Positions 1-5,779 of a stretch of 11,593 nucleotides of DNA are shown one piece after another. Numbering within the stretch: position 1 is the stretch's first letter; the number at the start of each line of letters is the position of its first letter. Origin of the DNA: Selenomonas sp. GTDB taxonomy: Bacteria; Bacillota; Negativicutes; Selenomonadales; Selenomonadaceae. Where the stretch lies: the NCBI GenBank assembly GCA_003518745.1, contig DOYB01000223.1, positions 11,792 through 23,384 on the forward strand. The letters run 5' to 3'. The translations under genes and the position numbers were made by a program. The notes beneath the pieces were generated by a model that was given only the letters and a program-made list of their open reading frames with translations, was not told the origin of the DNA and did not search any database.

Positions 1-17
1 ACCAAATTTATGACTAT

Positions 18-142
18 TGTGAGACAAAGGTATGTTTACACGTCTGTAAATGTGGTATATAATTCTAATGTGAGACGTTTTGTGACCTTTTTAACGGATA
101 AGAATGGTCTGGAAGCGCTCATATAAAATAGTATTGGTCACA
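18..142. repeat. Short repeats in the rep leader (possible Rep-binding sites or origin edge)
   Basis: Two near-identical 12-mers, CTATTGTGAGAC at 14-25 and CTAATGTGAGAC at 65-76, lie 51 bases apart and share TGTGAGAC (18-25, 69-76). A related TGTGACC is at 81-87 and its inverse GGTCACA at 136-142. AAAGGT (26-31) and ACCTTT (85-90) are inverted copies flanking the promoter. Rep_3-type initiators bind repeated sites beside their own gene, so these could be initiator or autoregulation sites. There are too few copies for a convincing iteron array, and the window starts here, so more may lie to the left. Confidence 0.4.
35..63 (+). promoter_or_regulatory. SigA-type promoter of rep with palindromic operator over the -35
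   Basis: TTTACA (35-40) and TATAAT (58-63) are separated by 17 bases, one mismatch from the vegetative consensus. The -35 box is half of an inverted repeat, TTTACA-CGTC-TGTAAA (35-50), placed where a bound repressor would block RNA polymerase. Transcription would start near 70 and leave a leader of about 105 bases before rep. Autoregulation by Rep or ParB is an inference. Confidence 0.7.
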
Positions 143-174
143 ATCCGTCGTCATTAGGTGGGGAGAAACAGATT

Positions 175-1413
175 ATGAATGAAGATCACAGACCTGTCAT
201 ATACCAAGCCAATCCATTGATTGAGGGGCGAAAACCTTTCAGTGCAATTGAGATGCGTCTATTTCTTTTGGCCCTTCAGCATGTGAACCCACATTTGTCT
301 AGTAATGACAAGTTTTACGATCAACGATTCAAAGAGCTGTACCTTACGCCAGCACAGACAAAAGAGATATTTGGCCATGGGGAATACTTGAATCGTTTAG
401 AGAGTATATGCGATGGCATGACTCAAAAGGTTGTAACTGTAAGCTATGATGATGGTGGTTTCAAGAAGTACCCTGTTTTTGGGTATATCGAATACAAGCC
501 GAAGGAAGGTCTTCGGATCAAATTCAACGAAGATATGAGGCCGTTGATTTTAGATATATTTGAATCTGGTTACGGGTACACTAAGATTGCAGCCAAACAA
601 CTGTTCAACCTTAGTTCATCTTATGCTGTACGTCTGTTGGAGCTAATGCTTCAGTACAGGGGGATGATGAAGAGCAGTGTCATAGTGCGTCACTTTGAAC
701 TGGACGATCTTAGGGAGAAGATGGATATTGGTTCGGGAGAGTATAGACGTATAAGCGACTTTAAAAAACGGGTTTTGAACGATCCAATAGAAGATATCAA
801 CAGAAGCACGCAGTATAGTCTGTCTTATGTGCCAACAAAGACAGGTCGCAAGGTCACTGGTTTCGATTTTACTATGGAATGTAATGATATGATTCTTGAA
901 ACAGAGAAGTCTCCGGAGGAAATCAAATTAGAAAAGCTGCCCAGGAAAGCAGATTGGCATGGTCTATCAGAACAATCGGTAAACAAGCTGACCACGATAT
1001 GTGGCAGCAATGAAGAATTTGAGCTTCGTATGGAGCATGCCTTGAAACTGGCAAAAAAAAGAAATCCTGAAAATTTGCAAGGATTTTTATATAACGCCAT
1101 CAAAGATAACTACAGACAACAGGATATTGATGCACAGGCGGCAATCGAGCGTGAGATGAGGGCCGTTAAGGAAAACAATGAATGGGAACAAGTAGCAGCC
1201 AAAATGTTTTCAAACGAAATAAGAGTGAAGGAAGATAGGCCGGAAATTCTGTTTGATTTGAAGGATTCCATGGATGTTGCTATCATTCGAGTGATCAAAT
1301 CGGCACTGAAAGAGAAAAAATTGGACTTTACGGTGAGAAGCAGATTGGAAGAACATAATATGAGTATACCGAGGTTTTTAGAGCTTTATGGGAGTAATTC
1401 CGGAGAAGTTTAA
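175..1413 (+). CDS. Plasmid replication initiator, Rep_3 (RepB/WH1) family
   Basis: The 412-residue protein should bind the origin and start plasmid replication. The N-terminus has the Rep_3 signature: a NPLIE segment at 13-17, then a helix rich in Leu/Arg (FSAIEMRLFLLAL, 22-34). A second winged-helix follows at about 148-235, with SSYAVRLLELMLQYRG (148-163), a LDDLREKMDI segment, and FKKRVL...EDIN then GRKVTGFDF (224-232), all typical of the family. The tail after about 240 is longer than in many Rep_3 proteins and contains NPENLQGFLYNAIKDNY (about 300-316), a motif also seen at the ends of Firmicutes Rep and phage replication proteins. A GGGGAG ribosome-binding site at 160-165 sits nine bases before the ATG. 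The gene comes directly before parA/parB, as in many low-copy plasmids. The family call is firm; the exact incompatibility type cannot be read from the sequence. Confidence 0.9.
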   Translation: MNEDHRPVIYQANPLIEGRKPFSAIEMRLFLLALQHVNPHLSSNDKFYDQRFKELYLTPAQTKEIFGHGEYLNRLESICDGMTQKVVTVSYDDGGFKKYPVFGYIEYKPKEGLRIKFNEDMRPLILDIFESGYGYTKIAAKQLFNLSSSYAVRLLELMLQYRGMMKSSVIVRHFELDDLREKMDIGSGEYRRISDFKKRVLNDPIEDINRSTQYSLSYVPTKTGRKVTGFDFTMECNDMILETEKSPEEIKLEKLPRKADWHGLSEQSVNKLTTICGSNEEFELRMEHALKLAKKRNPENLQGFLYNAIKDNYRQQDIDAQAAIEREMRAVKENNEWEQVAAKMFSNEIRVKEDRPEILFDLKDSMDVAIIRVIKSALKEKKLDFTVRSRLEEHNMSIPRFLELYGSNSGEV

Positions 1414-1443
1414 TTCGGGACCAATTTGGTCCCGAATTAAACT
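1407..1443. repeat. Perfect 18-base-arm palindrome over the rep stop codon
   Basis: Arms 1407-1424 and 1426-1443 are perfect reverse complements around a single central T. The core is CGGGACCAA/TTGGTCCCG with AT-rich outer parts. It includes the last rep codons and the TAA. As RNA it would fold into a strong hairpin, but no T-run follows on either strand (the flanks are T-rich before and A-rich after), so it is not a classical intrinsic terminator. It could be a rep/parA attenuator, an mRNA stabiliser, or a protein-binding site such as a ParB centromere. Confidence 0.85.
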
Positions 1444-1515
1444 AAGACACATGTTTGCATCGATTTGTGGTATGATTGAGGAGAAAAGTCAAATTATATA
1501 CATGGGGGGAATAGA

Positions 1516-2355
1516 ATGAGCGACGTTATTTGTGTTGCAAATCATAAGGGAGGTGTAGGGAAAACTACCACTACTGCTGCCCTTGCTTACCTGTTTGCGA
1601 GGGATGGCAAGCGGGTGTTAATGATTGATGCTGATGCACAAACTAATTTGACACAAACTATGGGAATTGTGTCAGATGGCAAACGTGACATACAGTCTGC
1701 TGTGATCGCCAATATCATGAATGCCCCTGTTCCGGTGGAAACCTTTATACTTCCCACACAATACAAGAACATAGATATGATTCCGGGATCGCTTCTTATA
1801 GAAGATGAGAGTTTCCTAAGTAGAATCAGGAATAGTCAGTTGAACGAATCTGTAAACCCTTGGATTGAACTGATGGAATCGTTAAAAGCATTGAATCGAT
1901 ATGATGTCATCCTCATGGATTCCCATCCGTCGATTGGTATAGATACACTTTTGCCTATGCAGAGCTGTGATTGTGTTCTTGTTCCTTTGGAAGCAGATGA
2001 GAGAAGTGTGGCCGGTCTTTCACAAGTGTACCAGAACATCGTTAAGAGCCGGAGACGCGCAAATCCCGACATCAAGCTCCTAGGCTATTTCTTCAACAAA
2101 GTGAAATCAAATACCAGCAGTGCCAAGGATTATATTCCTTCTGCCAGAGAGATGCTTCCTAATGCTTTAGCCAATTTCAATGGTGGTGAGATGGAAGGCA
2201 TCTGCTTTGAGACAACCATTCGGGACAGTGAGGATGTTCGCAAGTCCGTGAACTTCCACTGCGCTGTTACGGAGCGGTTCCATAATAAAAAGGTATCATC
2301 TGACTTTGAAAACTTATATAAGGAAATAACGGAGGTCATTTATGGGAAAGCATAA
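1516..2355 (+). CDS. parA: ParA-family partition ATPase
   Basis: The 279-residue deviant-Walker ATPase would drive plasmid segregation, forming nucleoid-bound ATP-dependent gradients with ParB as partner. Walker A KGGVGKT is at 11-17, with the signature first lysine at 11. Walker A' MIDADAQ is at 36-42, and Walker B VILMDSHPS at 131-139. There is no N-terminal helix-turn-helix extension, so it resembles Soj-type or type Ib ParA rather than P1/F-type, and is less likely to be the main operon repressor. A GGGGGGA site (1504-1510) precedes the ATG. The interval from the palindrome to the ATG contains TGTGGTATGAT (1466-1476), a possible extended -10, but no good -35 at the right spacing, so the promoter is uncertain. 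The 3' end overlaps parB by 14 bases, implying translational coupling. Confidence 0.93.
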   Translation: MSDVICVANHKGGVGKTTTTAALAYLFARDGKRVLMIDADAQTNLTQTMGIVSDGKRDIQSAVIANIMNAPVPVETFILPTQYKNIDMIPGSLLIEDESFLSRIRNSQLNESVNPWIELMESLKALNRYDVILMDSHPSIGIDTLLPMQSCDCVLVPLEADERSVAGLSQVYQNIVKSRRRANPDIKLLGYFFNKVKSNTSSAKDYIPSAREMLPNALANFNGGEMEGICFETTIRDSEDVRKSVNFHCAVTERFHNKKVSSDFENLYKEITEVIYGKA

Positions 2356-3460
2356 GCAGCAGGTAAGTATGTCGGCTTTTGCGCAGCCGAATGCTTACGA
2401 TGATATAAGCAAGCCTGCCTTTGATGCAGACTATTGGAAGCAGCTTTCTGTCACTGGAAAGGATACAGTTGCCCCCATATCCTCGGAGGAAAGGAAAAAG
2501 TCTGATGAAGGCCTAAAACAGATTGAAAAACTCTATCCAAAGTATCACATGGAGAAAGTGGATATATCAAAACTTATCCCTGCCAAGGAGAAATGGAATT
2601 TCTTTCCAAAGCAGGACAAGACAATCCTCACGGAACTCATGAAGAATCTGGTGGCTTACGGTCAGCTATCTCCGGCCTTAGTTTGGAAACAAGACGATGG
2701 CTCATATATGATTCTCGGAGGGCATACCAGATATCAGGCATTCAAAGCGTTGCATGATATATTTACCAGTGAAGAAGGCAATGACCCGACTATGGCAGAG
2801 CGGTTCAGCGCCATGAACTGCTATGTATATGAGCAGGATGAGCTGGACGAGGCAGAGGCCAGGAAAATTATCATATATGATAATATCATTCGCCGTGACA
2901 ACACCACATCTATCAAGGCGCAGGCTGTCATAAACATGAACAGACTGGAGCTTGAATCCAGAACGGCCAGAAACCCCAATGAGCAACGAGAGCGAATCAT
3001 GACCAGTATTGCAAAGGTCATGGGAACCAGTGAGGGATCCATCAAGCGGTTGTATCAGCTAAGGACATTGATTGCAGAATTCTGGCCGTTAGTGGATGGC
3101 ACCGCTGAAGATAAAATTACAACTCAAATGGCGCGGACTTTCTCATTGCTTCCGGAGGATTTGCAAAAGTATATATACCAGAACCACCTTTACAGGAATA
3201 AATTGTCCGGTGAAAGTCTAAAGCGACTCTCTATGGCTTCTACTGTAGAAGATGTTGACAATATCTATTCCACTCCTCGGAAATACGTAATCACTGAAAA
3301 ATTAGAAATGAACCAGGAGCCACCTTCCGATTACCGTACTATCATGTTTATGGCTTCAGAGCAGGAGTTTGATATCATCAAAGAGGGATTGATGAAGATT
3401 ATTGAGAATCCCAATTTATCCGATAAAACAAGAGAATTGATCAGGAATGCGATTGGATGA
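2342..3460 (+). CDS. parB: ParB-family partition protein (ParB/Srx nuclease-fold N-domain)
   Basis: The 372-residue protein is the likely centromere-binding partner of ParA. After a polar N-terminal stretch of about 70 residues, the ParB/sulfiredoxin-like domain runs from DISKLIP (74-80) through YGQLSPALV (106-114) to ILGGHTRYQAF (124-134). GGHTR stands in the place of the G-x-R-R CTP/phosphate-binding loop of canonical ParB. A helix-turn-helix candidate follows at about 221-243 (SIAKVMGTSEGSIKRLYQL). The C-terminal 60-70 residues probably mediate dimerisation. GGAGG at 2331-2335, inside parA, lies six bases before the ATG. It is larger than the usual small partners of type Ib ParA proteins. 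ParB-like N-domains also occur in other DNA-binding regulators, but the parA overlap makes partition the best call. Confidence 0.88.
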   Translation: MGKHKQQVSMSAFAQPNAYDDISKPAFDADYWKQLSVTGKDTVAPISSEERKKSDEGLKQIEKLYPKYHMEKVDISKLIPAKEKWNFFPKQDKTILTELMKNLVAYGQLSPALVWKQDDGSYMILGGHTRYQAFKALHDIFTSEEGNDPTMAERFSAMNCYVYEQDELDEAEARKIIIYDNIIRRDNTTSIKAQAVINMNRLELESRTARNPNEQRERIMTSIAKVMGTSEGSIKRLYQLRTLIAEFWPLVDGTAEDKITTQMARTFSLLPEDLQKYIYQNHLYRNKLSGESLKRLSMASTVEDVDNIYSTPRKYVITEKLEMNQEPPSDYRTIMFMASEQEFDIIKEGLMKIIENPNLSDKTRELIRNAIG

Positions 3461-3470
3461 GGGTTTTACG

Positions 3471-3740
3471 ATGAAGAATTTTTTTACGGAGATAGATGGC
3501 ATAACAATGACATTTAGCGATATTGTCACCACAGAAGATGGTATGGAATATATAAGAATATATTTTGAAAAGCCGATAGAGGGTGGGTTTCAGTTCCTTG
3601 AGTCAACCCTGCCAATGCTTGATGTGATCGAAACAGAAGGCTTCAATGAACGAGAACAAAACGAATTGTTGGCATATGCGAGCAGAAATGCCTTCATAAT
3701 ATGGGAACTTGCCCGCAGTGGAGGTGTCGGTGTTGCCTAA
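3471..3740 (+). CDS. Hypothetical 89-residue protein in the par operon
   Basis: I do not recognise this family. I start it at the ATG at 3471 because a TGAGGG ribosome site (3458-3463), overlapping the parB stop, lies eight bases upstream. An upstream ATG at 3447 lies inside parB without such a site. The protein is acidic and soluble, with no signal peptide or membrane segment. It alternates beta-like segments (MTFSDIV, YIRIYFEKP) with a C-terminal helix (NELLAYASRNAFIIWELAR). It starts 10 bases after parB and overlaps the next gene by 8 bases, so it should be co-transcribed and translationally coupled. Its DUF4160-like neighbour often sits beside another small protein, and this is the likely partner here. 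It does not look like DUF2442, the usual companion. Confidence 0.75.
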   Translation: MKNFFTEIDGITMTFSDIVTTEDGMEYIRIYFEKPIEGGFQFLESTLPMLDVIETEGFNEREQNELLAYASRNAFIIWELARSGGVGVA

Positions 3741-3984
3741 AATATGCCAATTGGGAAAGTATGTTATTTTCTTTTGGTCAAAAGAAAGCAACGAGCCTAT
3801 ACATGTACATGTTTGTGAAGGGACACCTCATTCAGAAGCTACTAAAATATGGATGAATGGGATGATACGGCTGGCTCATAACAAAAGTCAGATACCTGCA
3901 AAAGAGTTGAACATTATCATGCGATGGTTGGCAGCTAACAGACAAATAATAGAAGAAAAATGGAATAAACATTTCGGTGAATGA
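3733..3984 (+). CDS. DUF4160-like small protein (TTG start)
   Basis: The call is an 83-residue protein starting MPKICQLGKYVIFFW. The TTG at 3733 is chosen over TTG 3709 and GTG 3718 because GGAGG (3720-3724) lies eight bases upstream and because DUF4160 proteins characteristically begin Met-Pro-x-Ile. The next family mark is the EPIHVHV segment (about residues 20-26), matching the PPHFHA-type histidine motif of DUF4160. A C-terminal helix pair follows (AKELNIIMRWLAANRQIIEEKWNKHF). The biochemical function of DUF4160 is unknown; its usual pairing with another small gene has prompted toxin-antitoxin suggestions, which remain inference. It overlaps the previous gene by 8 bases and is the last gene of the rep/par block. 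No membrane segment is seen. Confidence 0.7.
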   Translation: MPKICQLGKYVIFFWSKESNEPIHVHVCEGTPHSEATKIWMNGMIRLAHNKSQIPAKELNIIMRWLAANRQIIEEKWNKHFGE

Positions 3985-4071
3985 CTGGAAAAAACAAGGC
4001 TTCCAGAGAAAATTCGACTGTAGGAGGGAATATCAAGTCAAACTCATGATCGATTTAGTTAGAAAATTGTT

Positions 4072-4100
4072 TTGAATATTGGATTGAATGGCGATATAAT
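4072..4100 (+). promoter_or_regulatory. Candidate SigA-type promoter facing the terminator
   Basis: TTGAAT (4072-4077) and TATAAT (4095-4100) are separated by 17 bases, close to consensus. Transcription would start near 4107 and meet the hairpin at 4146-4177, with no gene in between. It either makes a short RNA or is a chance match or relic in an AT-rich stretch. Confidence 0.45.
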
Positions 4101-4106
4101 TAAGGC

Positions 4107-4180
4107 AAGGCAAAGCAAACCGTTTTTGCTGTTAAATGGCAAAAGGAATCCCCCGTGATGGCCGTCACGGGGGATTCTTG
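4107..4180 (+). ncRNA. Candidate short RNA of about 70 bases ending at the hairpin
   Basis: The prediction rests only on layout: a promoter at 4072-4100, then a region with a small stem (AGCAAA/TTTGCT around a CCGTT-type loop), then the strong hairpin at 4146-4177. No RNA family is recognised. The 3' side of the hairpin on this strand reads ATTCTTGCATATTT, a poor T-run, so termination in this direction is less certain than for the opposite strand. Confidence 0.25.
4146..4177. terminator. Strong hairpin, likely bidirectional terminator
   Basis: GAATCCCCCGTGA (4146-4158) and TCACGGGGGATTC (4165-4177) form a perfect 13-base-pair GC-rich stem with a six-base loop. On the - strand the stem is followed by CTTTTGCCATTT, a reasonable T-run, so it should end the hsd operon. 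On the + strand the following run is weaker. Its position between convergent blocks fits a shared terminator. Confidence 0.8.
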
Positions 4181-4213
4181 CATATTTACGGCTATGCCAG
4201 ACTGAGGCTCTTG

Positions 4214-4279
4214 TCACTCCATGAGAGATATCAGCAAGTCAAGCCATTTGCAAATGTAGTAGGCCGCTGCACTTGCCAT
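4214..4279 (-). CDS. Possible 21-residue hydrophobic peptide or remnant (YYICKWLD)
   Basis: A short frame between the hsdS stop and the hairpin encodes ASAAAYYICKWLDLLISL flanked by Met and Met-Glu. The pattern is a short hydrophobic segment followed by YYICKWLD, which resembles tiny membrane peptides I recall being annotated in Firmicutes. That is memory, not a search. The frame is open further upstream (ISFV precedes the Met) to the hsdS stop codons TGA TAA, and no ribosome-binding site precedes the ATG at 4279, so it may be a decayed gene or start elsewhere. It would share the hsd transcript or have its own promoter, which I cannot see. Confidence 0.3.
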   Translation of the reverse strand: MASAAAYYICKWLDLLISLME

Positions 4280-4315
4280 AACAAACGAGATGGGGGCTTG
4301 CGTTGATGTCCGTTA

Positions 4316-5779
4316 TCAAGCGTCCGATTTGACCAGCTTCTCACAGAGGGGCAGGAGTTCTTCGATTTTGGAGACTATGCGGTGCTGCTCGGATAGGGGT
4401 GGAAGGGGGATTAGACATTCTCTGAATACTTTTAGTGACACAAATGATTGTACCGCTCCTGAGGCATTACTTCTTAATGTGTGCTGAAAATAGTTCATTA
4501 ACCAATATACATACCTCATACACATTGAATTTGAAGTATAGTTTTTAAATAAAGCGACATTCTTTATACAAAATTCTATTTCTGTATCAACTAATACGGG
4601 ATTACCAATGGATCCAATCATAGCAAAAAGTATATCATTTTTTTCAACTTTGGATCGTTCATTTATTCTATCGGCATCTTTTGGTGAAATATATTTTACG
4701 TTTTCAAAGTCCAACTTGCCGCTCGATATATTCTTACTTGTTACTAACGGTATTCCATTTGGTTGATAAGCAGGTGTATCATGCGTACCATCTCTTACAT
4801 CTATCACGTCTGACAACCTCACCCATTCCCACCCCTCAGGAATCTCAAAGGGCTTTTCTTCTTCCGTAATGGGTGGTAATGGCTTGCTCTTTTTGATTTT
4901 CCCTTCCTCAATCAGCCGTTCCTTCTCTGCCCGTATCTCCTTGAGGAGATCCTTGGCGGTTCCTTCTTCCGGTCGCTGCTCCACCAGTTTGCCTTGGATG
5001 GCGTACTGGAGGATGCTTTTCTTCATGGCTTCCGGGAAACGGGCGTTGTAGTCCGTCAGTTTGGTGTAGGCTTTGTCATATTTGTCGAGAAGGGGCAGGA
5101 GTTCTTCGATTTTGGAGACTATGCGGCGCTGCTCGGAGAGAGGGGGGAGAGGAATAGGAAGGCTAGACCAAGTTGATTTATTTATAATAGGTGTAGCTGT
5201 CCCAGTTGCTTTTTCCCTTACAAGTTTATAAAAATATGAACTCACCACTACATGGAATAAATATTTGGCATTAACTGCATATGGAGTGATAGAATTTATT
5301 TGCTGATTGAAAGTTACAGGCTTTTTGCAAATAGCTGCTTTTCCTATGGTCCCGCCTATGCATACTTGTAAAATAGAATTGGTTTCCACTATACGTCCAT
5401 ATTCACTTCCTTGTTGGGATAAGCCTTGATTATCGTAGTTGATAATACACGCTGATATATCACCAGGAGTTATAAAAGGGATATTATCACCAAAATACTC
5501 AGGATGCTCTCTTGGAGGTGTTGTTCCAGTTTGCAGGATACCTATATCCCCCAATCTCACCCATTCCCACCCCTCTGGGATTTCAAATGGCTTTTCATCT
5601 TCCGTAATGGGTGGCAGGGGCTTGCTCTTCTTAATCTTCCCTTCCGCAATCAGCCTATCCTTCTCTGCCCGTATCTCCTTAAGCAGATCCTTGGCGGTTC
5701 CTTCCTCTGGCCTTTGCTCCACTAGCCGTCCTTCTATGGCTCTTTGAAGGATGCTGTTTTTTAGTTGCTGTGGTGTCAT
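4316..5779 (-). CDS. hsdS: Type I restriction-modification specificity subunit HsdS
   Basis: The 487-residue DNA-recognition subunit gives the HsdM/HsdR complex its bipartite target sequence. It has two target-recognition domains, about residues 80-206 and 326-454. A conserved segment before each (7-79 and 253-325) matches in 64 of 73 positions and includes VEQRPEEGTAKDLLKEIRAE. A second conserved segment, IPLPPLSEQ-RIVSKIEELLPL (209-230 and 457-478), follows each. These are the coiled-coil spacers that dock HsdM. The ATG overlaps the hsdM stop (shared bases 5776-5779), so translation is coupled. The recognition domains are far more AT-rich than the conserved parts, suggesting they were swapped in. 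The gene is intact, but the target sequence cannot be predicted by eye. Confidence 0.95.
   Translation of the reverse strand: MTPQQLKNSILQRAIEGRLVEQRPEEGTAKDLLKEIRAEKDRLIAEGKIKKSKPLPPITEDEKPFEIPEGWEWVRLGDIGILQTGTTPPREHPEYFGDNIPFITPGDISACIINYDNQGLSQQGSEYGRIVETNSILQVCIGGTIGKAAICKKPVTFNQQINSITPYAVNAKYLFHVVVSSYFYKLVREKATGTATPIINKSTWSSLPIPLPPLSEQRRIVSKIEELLPLLDKYDKAYTKLTDYNARFPEAMKKSILQYAIQGKLVEQRPEEGTAKDLLKEIRAEKERLIEEGKIKKSKPLPPITEEEKPFEIPEGWEWVRLSDVIDVRDGTHDTPAYQPNGIPLVTSKNISSGKLDFENVKYISPKDADRINERSKVEKNDILFAMIGSIGNPVLVDTEIEFCIKNVALFKNYTSNSMCMRYVYWLMNYFQHTLRSNASGAVQSFVSLKVFRECLIPLPPLSEQHRIVSKIEELLPLCEKLVKSDA
4328..5161. repeat. Direct repeat pair B inside hsdS
   Basis: Copies at 5072-5161 and 4328-4417 encode the distal conserved segment after each recognition domain. 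They share an uninterrupted identical run of 36 bases (AGGGGCAGGAGTTCTTCGAT and its continuation) and differ by one base over the following stretch. The copies are 744 bases apart in direct orientation, so recombination between them would remove one recognition domain. Confidence 0.9.
4805..5761. repeat. Direct repeat pair A inside hsdS
   Basis: Copies at 5543-5761 and 4805-5023 encode the proximal conserved segments (HsdS residues 7-79 and 253-325). Identical DNA runs of about 20 bases occur several times, for example AGATCCTTGGCGGTTCCTTC and CTCACCCATTCCCACCCCTC. The copies are 738 bases apart in direct orientation. They and repeat B bracket each recognition domain. Confidence 0.9.

Larger units (their letters stand above)
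3985..4315. other. Gene-poor junction between convergent blocks
   Basis: These 331 bases separate the rightward rep/par genes from the leftward hsd genes. In order they hold: a weak hairpin directly after the DUF4160-like stop (CTGGAA 3985-3990, TTCCAG 4001-4006); an orphan Shine-Dalgarno-like TAGGAGGG (4021-4028) not followed by any sizeable frame, only a nine-codon ATG frame at 4046; a + strand promoter (4072-4100); the hairpin terminator (4146-4177); and, on the - strand, a tiny hydrophobic frame (4214-4279) containing the perfect 12-base palindrome CATTTGCAAATG (4245-4256). The orphan ribosome site suggests a small gene has been lost here. No tRNA or conventional gene is seen. Confidence 0.7.

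Noticed and set aside
1454..1476. Possible parA promoter TTTGCA/TATGAT
   Set aside because: The boxes are only 11 bases apart, too short for a vegetative promoter. The TATGAT could act as an extended -10 but I cannot support it as a feature.
4290..4487. A 65-codon + strand frame crossing the hsdS 3' end
   Set aside because: It overlaps the conserved HsdS spacer on the opposite strand, has low-complexity Ser/Arg content, and no ribosome site.
4316..5779. Phase-variable hsdS inversion driven by the nearby recombinase
   Set aside because: The hsdS repeats are direct, not inverted, there is no second or silent hsdS in the window, and the recombinase is 5.5 kb away, so DNA inversion is not supported.
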